The notes under the pieces were generated by a model, which was not told where the DNA came from, searched no databases, and saw nothing but the letters and a program-made list of their open reading frames with translations. DNA of 64,000 nt from Marthasterias glacialis. Lineage: Eukaryota > Echinodermata > Asteroidea > Forcipulatida > Asteriidae. Location of the stretch: positions 5,642,001-5,706,000 of the forward strand of contig OU452228.1 in assembly GCA_911728455.2 (NCBI GenBank). The letters run 5' to 3'. The translations under genes and the position numbers were made by a program. Below are positions 1-12,500 of this stretch, piece after piece; the stretch's first letter is position 1; every line of letters begins with the position of its first letter.

Positions 1-503
1 TCAACTTCTCGCTTCTTCAACTTCTCGACAGAGAATATTCTACAAGTCTTCATTTCTTCATTTCGTCCAGCCACCACAGATAGGCCATTCATTTATTTAT
101 TTATTCTTTCACTTTGCCATTCCAATATTTTCATTGCATTTTTCATTGTATTAAGTGTATTTCTCTTTTTAATTGTCGAGAACCGGCAGGTTTTATTTTT
201 AATTATATTTCATTTTTGCACTGAGATTATACTCATTTTATCTCAGTTATAGTTTATTGTCAGCGTTTAATCGTCCCCCCTTCATGGTAGTCGGGATAAG
301 GAATAAAACTTTATACATTTACAAGCAAAAACAGCGTAAACTTGTAAATTTATTATGTACCGGCATAGAGTGCGCTAGCCGCATTCGTGCCCGTTACAAA
401 TATTTTCTGCTTAACAGCTCTATGAAATCGGGCCCAGATTTAAAAATTTGTCTATTTCTTTCACATTCCTACTTTCTCTTTTAAAACAGCAAGATCTGGA
501 GTG
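1..503. other. Upstream region of RECQL5, no coding exon seen
   Basis: AT-rich sequence with no recognisable coding exon. Just before the RECQL5 start codon there is a pyrimidine-rich tract ending in AG at about 488-489 (ctttctcttttaaaacag), which looks like a 3' splice site. The ATG may therefore sit in the second transcript exon, with a noncoding exon upstream or outside the window. Near 410-440 there is a short stretch ending in gaaatcgggccc that resembles element ends seen at 28800 and 56850-57000 (gaaattgggccc), so part of this region is probably repeat-derived. No clear TATA box or CpG-dense promoter could be identified. Confidence 0.4.
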
Positions 504-3500
504 ATGCCGAAAGCAGCCAAGAAGTCCAGTAAACATGTGCAAAGCCAAAAAATCACAAACTTCATCCGTCAACCTCCCATGGTCAACGGGAGTCCAGCAA
601 ACCAGCCAGAATGCAGCGATGGATCTATCTGTAATCCAGTGCAGAATACACTGCAGACAGTTTTCAAGCATAAACACTTCAAGAGTAAATTGCAAGAGCA
701 GGCTATCGAAACAATCACAGAAGGTGAAGTTACAACCAGCCAATCCAAAAGAATATATCCAAGACATTAATACTAAAAAAATGATGATGTTTCATTTCCT
801 CATAGTTGGCAGACACTGTGTTTTCTTTTATTTTGGATGTTCCTGCTTTGATTTATTTTACAGGAACGAAGGATGTGTTCGTTTCCATGCCAACAGGATC
901 TGGTAAATCTTTGTGCTATCAGCTTCCAGCACTAGTGCGACCCGGAGTCACTTTAGTTGTTTCACCACTTCTTGCTCTCATCCAAGATCAGCTGGAGCAT
1001 CTGGACAAGATGAAGATTCCCTCAGAGACATTGAACTCACAGATAAAGGGTGAGAAAAGATTGGCGATCCTGGCGGACATCTCAAGCAAGAAACCCAGAC
1101 TCAAGCTGCTTTACATTACTCCTGAGCTAGCGGCTACATCTAACTTCCAGTCGATATGTCGCTCCTTAGCATCTCGCAATCTCCTGTCATTGATGGTGGT
1201 TGATGAAGCACATTGTGTCTCACAATGGGGGCATGACTTTAGACCAGATTACCTAAAACTTGGTAACCTCCGTGCTAAATTCCCAGAAGTACCTTGCGTA
1301 GCGTTAACAGCAACGGCTACACCACATGTTCAGAAAGATGTCCTTGATAGCTTAAATCTACGTCATCCTGTTGCCATCTTCAAAGCAAGCTGTTTCCGAC
1401 AGAACTTATTCTATGATGTGATGTTCAAAGATCTGATAGAGGAACCAATTCAAGATTTGAAGGACTACGCTGCAAAGGTCCTAAAAAATGATGCTGAGAA
1501 AGGGGTAAGTAATAAAGACTTAGGCCAAAATACACTATTTATACTGAAGGTTGATTTATGCATCCTTTGACCATTAAGGTAGAAATAGTAGAACCTTTGA
1601 AACCTCTTGAAGAATTGTCCAATAATTGTATGGTGCTATTGTCAAAATCTTATATTTGTTTTATTTAGGGAGATTTCTCACCTTGTATTCAAGGGTAGTG
1701 ATGGCTGTGCAAGAGATGCTTGTATGTAGTAGCTAATCGTCTTTGATTTGTCTTAAACTGAGTGTTTGACTTGTATTTCTCACCTTGTCTTTTAGGGTAG
1801 TGATGGTTGTGGTATCATCTACTGCCGTACAAGAGATGCTTGTTCTGTAGTAGCTAATCGTCTGACTCGTCTTGGTCTACCTTCTGAAGCCTATCACGCT
1901 GGATTGAAACCAGCTCAACGCTTACAGGTCCAAAATGATTGGGTTGAAGGCAGGGTACCAGTAATAGTGGCCACTGTTAGTTTTGGTATGGGTGTGGATA
2001 AAGCAACTGTCAGGTGAGCGTGTGTAACAAGTATTACTAACTAATACCCAGGATGTATATTTGGTTTGTGGTAACACCATGTGATTATATCTACTTTGCT
2101 ATATACAGTAGATTGTTCTTGTGAGAACTTGTCCTGCTATTAATCCACTAAAACTGCGGAGTAGATTTTGGAATTTTGGGGGACAATGTAGCTCTGAAAA
2201 GAACTGTCCTGCTTATGAAGTAATTCCTGAGGAGGTAGGAAGTCGGCCAGGACTACTACTACTTTCACTTAGTGGATCAAGCGAACTTCTCGGATAACTT
2301 CACTGTTCATTGGTTAATTGGTCTCAACATTTCGACTAGCCTGCTCTAGTCATAGCCAAACAATACCCCTTCATTAATCCATTACAATATGCATGGAGCT
2401 GGATGTATTTACGCAACTACACCATAAGATGAAGCAGTTCAATTGAAAGAAGTCTTCGACCATCTTAGTCTTGGGGTTGAAATATGAAAATCTCACAATT
2501 ACCATTTGATTGAATTTAAGGTGGTTGTTTAAAGTTTGTTAATACTAGATGAAATACTTGTTGTCAAGAATTTATTTCTGATGTTTAGTCATTGATACTT
2601 TTTGTTGTTGTAGGTTTGTTGCCCATTTCAACATTCCTAAATCCATGGCAGGGTTTTATCAAGAATCAGGAAGAGCTGGTCGAGATGGTCGTCCTGCATA
2701 TTGTCGTCTTTATTACTCTAGAGATGAACGGAACCAAGTAGCCTACCTCATTACACAAGAGATGTTGAAATCAAAGGCAAGACAAAAGTCAGTAAGTCAC
2801 ACTGTGTCTATATTTGACTTTCTTGAAAATGTATGTAGGTGTAGTCCCTTTTTAAGCCTGTGCATTTATGGTTGTTTTTTTTTAGAGTTAAAAAAAAAAC
2901 ATGTTTACACAACAACGGCGCCTGTAGTTAAAACATTGTGTCTTCATCCCAGCATTTTAACTTCAAGCAATCACCCCGCAAAAAACAAAAACCAAAAATA
3001 AGCAGAAATAAATCTATATACAGTGAAATACTCTTTTCATTCATCAAGGGTATCCTAAATCTTATCATTTTAACAAATTAAAGCCTACATGTTTTCGTAA
3101 ACAAGCTGCAATTTCCAAGGAACTTGCTCCACTGACCATGCTTTCAACTGCTTTTGCGTGCACACCGGCGACGACAATGCTGTGTAAACATCTAGCAGTT
3201 GGTGCACCAGCGATGTCCCGAGCATGTGCAGACCAGTCTAGTCTTAGGTGAAGGCATTTAGTCATAATGCCCTGGTATATTTACACTGGTGTAGCGTTCA
3301 GTGTTACTTGCATTTAATGTAGCACGCGAAGTAGTCATATAACGAAGACTGTGAGCCGGTAAATTACTGGAAACGATGCGACTGCTTACTAGTCCCACTG
3401 TTGTATATTCTGTACTGTGTACATCATGATCGCGTGTTTGTGGTCTGCGTTTCGGGGCACTTTTGAGTGAAGTTTTCTTACGGTTATCTGCACCGTAACA

Positions 3501-6500
3501 ATGTAAACGTGTAACCGGACGATCGGTCGGTTAACCGTGTAACCGTCACAGGTTTATACCATTTGCATTTCTAATACCTGTATACATTTCTCTAGGTTGG
3601 CCCTTAAGTTTATGTTTGATGTTTTGACTGTGATGTGAAAATAAATTGAACTTCAAGTTAAAAATGACTAAAAGATGTTTTCTCCTTTGTCATTCATTTT
3701 TAGCCGGAGAGGAGAGCTAGTCAATCTAAATTTGGCAAGGCCAGCACTCAGAGTTTTGAGTATCTTGTTAAGTTCTGTGAAAGTGAAGAGTAAGTTATAA
3801 TACCGGAGTCTTATATAGCACATTTATCTACCAACAATTAGGTACTCAAGGCGCTTATTATGTGTTATTTTTAAGGCAGGTTTTTTTAACAAGTTTTTTG
3901 AATTATGAGAGTAATTTATTTAGCAATGGTTTACAAGGTGCTGCGGCGCATTCAACTGCCACTGCCAGAAACACCGTGGCAAACCCCTTCTCTTAGCAAT
4001 AAGTGTAACTGGGTTTATAGGTTTTAAGGCATTGCAAGGTGAGGTATCAATGTATATTTGGTTTGCGGTAACACCATGTGATTATATCTACTTTGCTATA
4101 TGCAGTAGATTGTTCTTGTGAGAACTTGTCCTGTTATTATTCTACTACCGCAGAGTAGATTTCGAAATTTGGGGGACAACTTAGTTCTGAAAAGAACTGT
4201 TCTGCTTATTAAGTTACTACCTAGGGGTTAGGATATTGGCCACTACTACTTTCGCTTAGTGGATCGAGGGGACTTCTCTGATTCCTTCACTGTATTACAC
4301 AACACACGGGACCAACATCTTTATGTACCATCCAAAGGACGAAGCAATAATGGTTAAGTGTCTTGCTTAGGACACAAGTGTCACGACCTGGACTCGACTC
4401 TGCTGATTAGAAACACCAGAGCTTGAGTCCAGTGCGCTTGACCACTCAGCCACGACATGCCACAAATGTTCGAATCTTTGAGGAAAGTGCTGTTTCCAAC
4501 ATGCAGTAAGATCCTTTCTTGTACTGATAGCAAAGGCACTCTATTTGATAAGAAGATGCTCACTTCTTGAACCTTTCTTAGCAGTCTAGCTACTTGTAAT
4601 CAGTTTTCTTTTTGCTCTCATTTAATACTGGTATAAATCCTGTATAGATGTCGTCATCTTGGATTCACCCAATACTTTGGAGACAGCCCACCAGACTGTA
4701 ATGGTTCATGTGATGTTTGCTCAACTCCCAGTGAAGTGAGTAAACAACTGGAGTATCTGAAGCGAGGTGTAATGTCCAACTCCAAGAAGAAGACGGATCA
4801 GTCAGGCCGTACTTGCATCAAGGCAGATACCAGGGGTAAAGCAGACATGGAGTTGTATGGTGGAGGACGCTATGGGGCAGACAGGTAACAAAACCAACAT
4901 GCTTCTTTCCGTCTCTCTTTTGTCTCCAGGGTTAGATTTAACAAAACTAGTCCTACCTTTAGGACTAGTCCTGACTTATGTTTAGTCCTATAAGTTAGGA
5001 CTAGTTACTCGTCCTAACTCGAGATAAGACTAGTCCTAGCGCTTTGTGAAATCCACCCCAGGCCCTCATTTTAGGAAATACAAGGAGAGCTATAAACTGC
5101 TCTCCTAAAATTATTGGAGAGAGCTTTTTGCCCTCCTCAGACCCAAACTTCACAAATTAGTCTCAAAAGCAAAATTAAAACACGTATACACGATTGTATT
5201 ATCAATTCTTGGTGTTGCATATGAGGATTCATATGCACAAACCGCATTGCAGGATTAATTTGGCGGACAGTTATCTTTGTATCATGATCAAAGCAAATAA
5301 ACGCCACATTTGTACTTAATTTTCTCCTGTGAATAAATTTGTCCTAGATTTTTTAATTTCCACTTGAAATTTTAAGGAGTGCTATTTTTCTCACACTCCT
5401 TCCATCAAGGATAAAGAGTTCGCAGGAGACTGCGAAGAAGTCTTTGATGTGAAATATTTACTCCATTATCGAGAAGAATCTTGCAGCGAAATGACGTCAG
5501 AAATTATCACCCAGCATTTTTTAACTCATGGCACAAACAAGCTGCAGTTTACCAGCATAAAATGCGGCGTTGCACAACCTACAGAAAGGGTTCATGCGAC
5601 CCACTGATCTCTATTGTTACTGCCCGGGAGGTTCGAACTCCGTCCATGGTCCTTTGTCTATATTCATACTAAGACTCGGGACTCAAGTTCTGGTGGCTAA
5701 GTCAGCAGGATGTGGGCTCGAATCCTGGTCATGACACTTGTGTCCTTGAGCAAGACACTTCACTATAATTGCTTAAGAGACAGCTATGTTTGTCTCGCAA
5801 CGGATTCATTTACCCCTCCCTGGTCGTAGCTGCGCTGTGGAGAGACTTGCGTTTATATCTCGTCATGTCTTGTTTCTGCGCATTGGGGCAGGTTTCTATC
5901 CCTTCAAAAAAAGAAGAAGTAGCCCACACCTCGAGTGGCCTTTGGGCCTTGTGATGGACGAACTGCATAAAAAAAACAAAATCATACTAAGATGCTCATT
6001 TTGTTACTAAATTAAGTTGACTACATGCCCTTGTTTTATTTGATAGTTACTATTACAGTAAGCATAGAGGATCTGAAGCTAATTGGGATGGTAGTGATAA
6101 TGAAGATGATGATAGCGACGATGACAGAGCAGCAGCTAGAGAACGCACTAGTTTCATCAAATCAGAATTTGAAAAGAGAAAAAAGGTACCTGGTGTCTTT
6201 TAACATCCGTCCTATGTGTAGCTCCTTTGTACCCTTTCTTTATCTTCTTGGACGTATTACTTTCACCATCTCATTGTCTCGCTAAAATAAGGTTCAAACT
6301 CGTAAAGGAACAATTTTGAACCACTGCATGGTATCTGGTTTAAAGCCCCAGCTCAACATTGGTAAGAAGAAAAACATCAATGTTCACAGATTTACATATA
6401 CCATACATGGTATAAAGGTAATGATGGTAGAAAACTTTCCTTGAAATATTTCTGCCGGAAGTGTTATCGTTTTTAAATAATAAATGAAATAAGATGCAAA

Positions 6501-9500
6501 ATTAGTTTTCAGCTCAGTGAGACGAAAACTGCTTATAGGAATGCATACAAAAATGCTGAATGCATTTTTACCGTTTTCTCGCAACATTGTAGGTTGATTT
6601 TGGCAAGGCTGCATGGTGTGGTACTCTTTGATCTAATTTTACTCTCTGCCCAGAGGAGATTTTTTTATCTTTTTCTCATACCCTTAAAGAATTTATAAAC
6701 TACATGAATATGGCGTGTCGTGGCCGAGTGGTTAGTGCATCGGACGTGAGCTCTGGTGGCTGAGTCATCAGAGTGTGGGTTTGATTCCCGGTCATGACAC
6801 TTGTGTCCTTGAGCAAGGCACCGTAGTTGCTTCTTATAAGTTGGGGAGGTAGAACTTTCTGCTCCACCAGCCAGGCTTCTGATGGATGATACCCGAGCCT
6901 ACATCCTTACGGACTGTAAAGAGGGTAACCCTGTTTCAGCCCCAGGAGTAGGTGGCAATGGCCCATGGGAAAACACACCTCGAGTGGCTTACTGGCCTTG
7001 TGTGTCTGGCGACTTGCATTAAAAAAAAAATATGATTGTACATGTAGATATATATGTACATGTAAATATGCACATGGAAGAATACATACCAATACAATAC
7101 ATTGTATGTCAATTTTCCAATACCATGTGAAAATGAGTTTACATAAAACGTCAGTTATTGTATTTTTCTTTTCACAGCACCAAATCAAGACAAGGGGAAA
7201 TGAATTTATTGAACCAGGTTAGGATCAGATTTTACTTCTTTCCTCTGTCTCTGTTAATTTCTAACTTGCTCTCAAAATTTTCCCCTTTCCGCTGTCTCTG
7301 TTAATTTCTAACTTTCTAACTCTAAGACTTCTTTTCCAGCCGTTTGATAATGATGTACACGCTGGGATGTAAATGAAGATGTGGATTTATTTGATCTTGT
7401 TCTTTCAGACTCTAACTGTCCATTGAGGGATGCTCCAAACAGCAAGATCCCGGGTCTTACCGTCAAGGTACAAGATTAACTCTATCCAGCGGTTATACTA
7501 TCGTCTTGATGATAGACAGAAAAGGAAATCGTTGGAGAACTTAATGCATTGAATCATTATTCAGCCAAAAACCTTTCTTTCCAAGTGAAATTTGCGCAAA
7601 CAATCCTGATGTTAATGTAGTGTTGTTCATGTTACTGTCTTTCATTATCATGTACTATGTTTCGTTGTCATTATTAATGGTCATGTGTACTTTGTTTATA
7701 GTGTGCTAGCTATCTTTTCCAATAATTCTGCCTTTTGTTAATGTGAGTTCGGAAATGAATGAGTTATTGAATTGAGTATTTCATTCTACAGTCCAGGGAA
7801 CACTTTATGATGTTGATTGAAAGGGCATTGTTCATACTAGTTCATTCTACAGTCCAGAGAACACTGTTTGATACTGATTGAGAAGAATTGTTCATACTAC
7901 TTCATTCTACAGCCCAGAGAACACTATTTGATGCTGATTGAGAAAGCATTTTTCATATTATTTCATTCTACAGTCCAGAGAACACTGTTTGATACTGATT
8001 GAGAAGAATTGTTCATACTACTTCATTCTACAGCCCAGAGAACACTATTTGATGCTGATTGAGAAAGCATTTTTCATATTATTTCATTCTACAGTCCAGA
8101 GAACACTGTTTGAAACTAATTGAGAACGCTCTAAAGACTAACTTTGAAGATCACTATAAGAACAATGAAGGCAGATTAGCAGCAAGGTAGGGTTGCATTT
8201 TAACATGAGCCAATAATAATAATGATAATAACTAGTTCTTGTATAGCGCATTTCACAATAACTTTTCAATGCGCTTTACATTAGTGCCCTGGTCATTGGG
8301 CCAATAACATTCCTGTAATATTTCTCAGCTCCCTGGGGAGTATTCAGCCCTGAGCTGCCGTGGTGCTCTGAAGGCTTTTTCAAACACACCATCAACCTCT
8401 ACCCTCGCAGGTACCCATTTATACCCCTGGGTGAAGAGAAGCAATTATAGTAAAGCTTCTTGCTTAAGGACACACGTGTCATGATTGGGATTCGAACCCA
8501 CACCCCGATAACTTGACCACCAGAACTTGAGGCCGGTGCACCAGACCGCTCGGCCATGACGCGCTATCTACGTATAGTAAACCTTCCCAGATTAATGACC
8601 TCATCAACTGTGTATGCACCAGTATGTGGGCATCAGAGCATTTTTAATGCATGATCAAATTACTGCTGGGTGTACAGAATAAGTGTATGGAATAAGAGTT
8701 GATGCTTTTTATTTTCAGTGACTGGGAGCCTCATTGTAAAGCTATAGATGTTGAACATGACGTCTTCAAACTATCTAGACAGAGTAACATGTACAAAGCC
8801 AAGATTCTGAGTCAGGTCAGATTTAAATCTCTCTGTTCTCTCTGTCTAGTCTGATATCCTAATTTGTGTCTGTTGCTTACTCTTGCTTTGTGTATGTTGG
8901 GATTTAAATTTAATGTACATGTATGTTCACTTTTTTTTTAATTCCCTGTAATCATGTCATTGCGTTAAATGGTATTAATGTCTCAGAAGATTGTTTCACT
9001 TTTTGTGTTGCTTTTTCTTAAAGCTCCAGCTCAACATTGGTAAACTGTAAATGCTTCCATTCTCTGCACAAATCAAGATATTTGTCGTAAAACCAACTTG
9101 TGAAAATGTCCGCTCATTTTGTTTTTTCATTTGCGAGAAACAGTAAAAATGCATTCAGCATTTATGTTTGCATTCCTATAGGCAGAATTTGCGTCTCATT
9201 GAGACGAAAACAAATTTTGGATCTAATTTCAATGATATTAAAAATGATAAAACTTCAGGCACAAATATTTAAAGGAAAGTTTTCTACCATTATTCTCTTT
9301 GTACTATGTAAGGTATATGTAAATCTGTGAACGTTTGTGTTTTTCTTCTTACCAATGTTGAGCTGGGGCTTTAAAGTTGTTGTAAGTTAGTTTACATTTC
9401 TATATTATCATCATTGTTCATTTACTCAGTTGTTTTGGGGCTGTTTTCTACAATCACGTCTTTATACATTGCTGTATTTTGGCTGTTTAATCTCTCCGCT

Positions 9501-12500
9501 TATGATGTTTAAACTGGGAAGTTAAATGGAAATCAATTTAATCACATCATGTATGCCTATTCTGAGCAAGTAAAGCGAAGGCTGGATTTCACAAAGCACG
9601 AAGATTCATCTTATTGATGAGTTCTCTATCTTGCCATTGTGGTCTGTATTGTGACATCATCAGCTTAGCACTTGAGATTAATCCTAGCTCTTTGTGAGAC
9701 CAAGCCCTGCTTAGATCATTTTAATTTCAATATGTTTGTATATTTAATCCTGTGTATCGTTTGTTGTGATTGGTTCTAATGATGTAGGTGAGCAGTATTA
9801 AGAAATCCACCAAAGACTCTCTCCTTCATGAAGTTTTCTTACAAGATCAAGAAGACAAGGACTCAATAAACGAGTCGTGCAGTAATCAGGTAATTATTAA
9901 TAAGGGAATAAAAAAAAGTGTCGACGAGGTCTTAAATGGGCGTTTAAAACCAGCAGGGTCATGGCCGTGTGATAAAGGACTGAGCCGAAGGCATAAATGC
10001 CCTTTTTGTTAACCAGTTGGTGCAGAATGTCCTGTTTACACACAAATGTTTCCCCTGCCTGGAAACAGAAGCCGTCTTGCGACGCCATTATAATTTCGGA
10101 CCACGGGAGCAAAGGTCGACCGGTCATTCAACTACGGAGCAGGTGCAGACCACGCACACGCCATCTAACGCTTTGATTCACCCACACAAGGACAAAAAAA
10201 GGTTGTGCATTTAGTTGTATTTTGTGGTCATTGAGAGGCAGTTTTTGTGTAATCCTTGATTACAGACCTTTGTCCTTTTGTTCCAAGAAGGGGATTATGA
10301 GACATCAAGAGGCTTCCACAACTGTTTGTTCATTGTATTTTGGCGTAAGTCAGATGGAGGTAAGTCAGAGTGAGCCGGCAATCGAGCCCTGGTTCTGTGT
10401 TTAGTGCCACTCCTGTGGCAGAGGTAACGGCCAATGTTTTGCAGTACATGCTGTGTGAAAATGGGCGATCCAATAAAGAGAATCTTTCTTCTCTTGGCAT
10501 TGTCAAGTCAGAATTTCTTTGTGCCAGCGGTACCCTCAAAGAAAAAAATTCTGCCAGAAGAATCCTGCCAGGGGAGACAGGACAACAACAACAAAGAATC
10601 CCGGCGGCAACTGGTTAACGAGCATAATGATGTAGGAAAATCTTTAAAAGAAAAAATATGTGTTGAAAATTTTCAATTCCTGTCAAGTTCTTACGCTCGT
10701 TTCATGAGGGGTTAAACAGCAAGCGAGGCTCACCAGTTGTATTCCGGTATGTATTGATTGTGTTCTGTGTAAATTAGCGTCCGCGTAAGTTAGCGCGTTA
10801 ACATGCGGATGGCTGTGGTTCTTGCTGCTGTTCTCAGTATGAAATTCAAATAATATAATGATATATGGCATAATTTGAATATATGATTGTGTTTCATGTC
10901 AGGGTTCAACATCATCAGGTGCTGTTACAGGTTTTCAAACAGCTTCCTCTCTTCTTGCCAGCCAATCACGTGCTTCCATTACTCACCCAGTATTCTCCAA
11001 TGTCACAGAACCAGTTTCCAGTAATACTTCAACTGTGAGTTCTGGCTTAATGCAGCCAGATAACATTACCCCGTCTGGGTTCCAAACTGTTTCTGCTCTT
11101 GTCTCTCAAGGCTTATGGAACCAACATAAGAGTTCAAGAGCCAAGGTCAAAGGTCAAACAACTCTAGATCAGGCAAAGAAGAGCCATGTACAGTTGGAGA
11201 CCAAGATAAATGAGCCAACAGTAACTGAATTACTATCAGAAGAAGCCATTAGTGTTATACATTCTGATCCACTACATTCTGATCCACGCATGGACAGCCC
11301 TGTTACAGATGACATTGTTACTGATAACCAGCTGCCGATTGATGACCAAACTACTACCAATGGCATTAACACAGCATCCCCTGATGGATTTGGCATTGAT
11401 GAAGATGGCAGTGAACAGCAGTTGACTGCTTCCAGAAAAAGAACCTGTGACTTCCACGCCATGGTATGTTCATGCATGGTAACATTGGTAGTGTTACACT
11501 GATGCTAGATAGTAAATTACATTGATGCAAGATAGTATGCAAATATTGAGTGGCTCAGAGTGCAGTCGGAGGAATATTATTGCAAGATAACATTCTGACT
11601 GTTCCATTCACGAGGCGAAGCTGAGTGATAATATTCCTCCCATATCATGAATTAAAACCACTCAATATTTGTTGACCAATAGATCCTTGTCATTTGAAGT
11701 TTTTTTCACAATGAACACAAAGTCAAAATAGACATGGTCATCATCCAACCCACACTCTGAAAATTCTAAAACCCCATCTATCTGTAGAACATGAACAACT
11801 CCATGTAGGCAAAAAAATCAAGCAATCTTGGTGCGCAGCTTAAAATAGCGCAATATGAGGAGGTAAAGCAGCACAATACGCGGGGTGTGATAATTATTAC
11901 AACCTTTTGCTTTAGCTGCTGTGCTCTACTGCTCATAAACATTGGGAACAAGGATGACCCTAACTGTTGAATGGGAAATACTATTCCCCATGGGTGAATA
12001 GGACTTTTTGATCGCTGATGTGGATGGGAGTAATGTTGAATGTCTTTATGTTGAAACTTGCACCAATCAATCGACAAGGATCTGTACTGTAGGTCAGATT
12101 ATAGACCTTTGCCCTTTTGTTCCAAGAAGGTGATTACGAGGCATCGAGAAGCTTCCACCATTGTTCATTCATTATATTTCGGCTGAATGGAGGCAAGTCA
12201 GAGTGAGTCGGCAACCAACCCATGGTTCCGTGTTTAGTTCCACTCCTATGCCATGGGTAACCGTCGATGTTTTGCAATTCACGTCACGTGAATTTTCCTT
12301 TTCTCGATCGAGCAACTAAACAGACGCTCCGACAAAGAGAATCTTTCTTCTCTTGGCATTGTCAAGTCGGGTTTCTTTGTGCCAGCGGTTCCTTCAAAGA
12401 AAAACAATTCCAGCAATTCCGCCGAAAGAATCCTGCCAGGGTGACAGGACAAAATAAAAAGAATCCCGGCGACGACTGGTTCAAAGTGTCGTTCAAATTA

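Noticed and set aside
3065-3265. 66-codon minus-strand open frame in RECQL5 intron 4
   Set aside because: No recognisable domain or splice context; single occurrence; length expected by chance in this much sequence.
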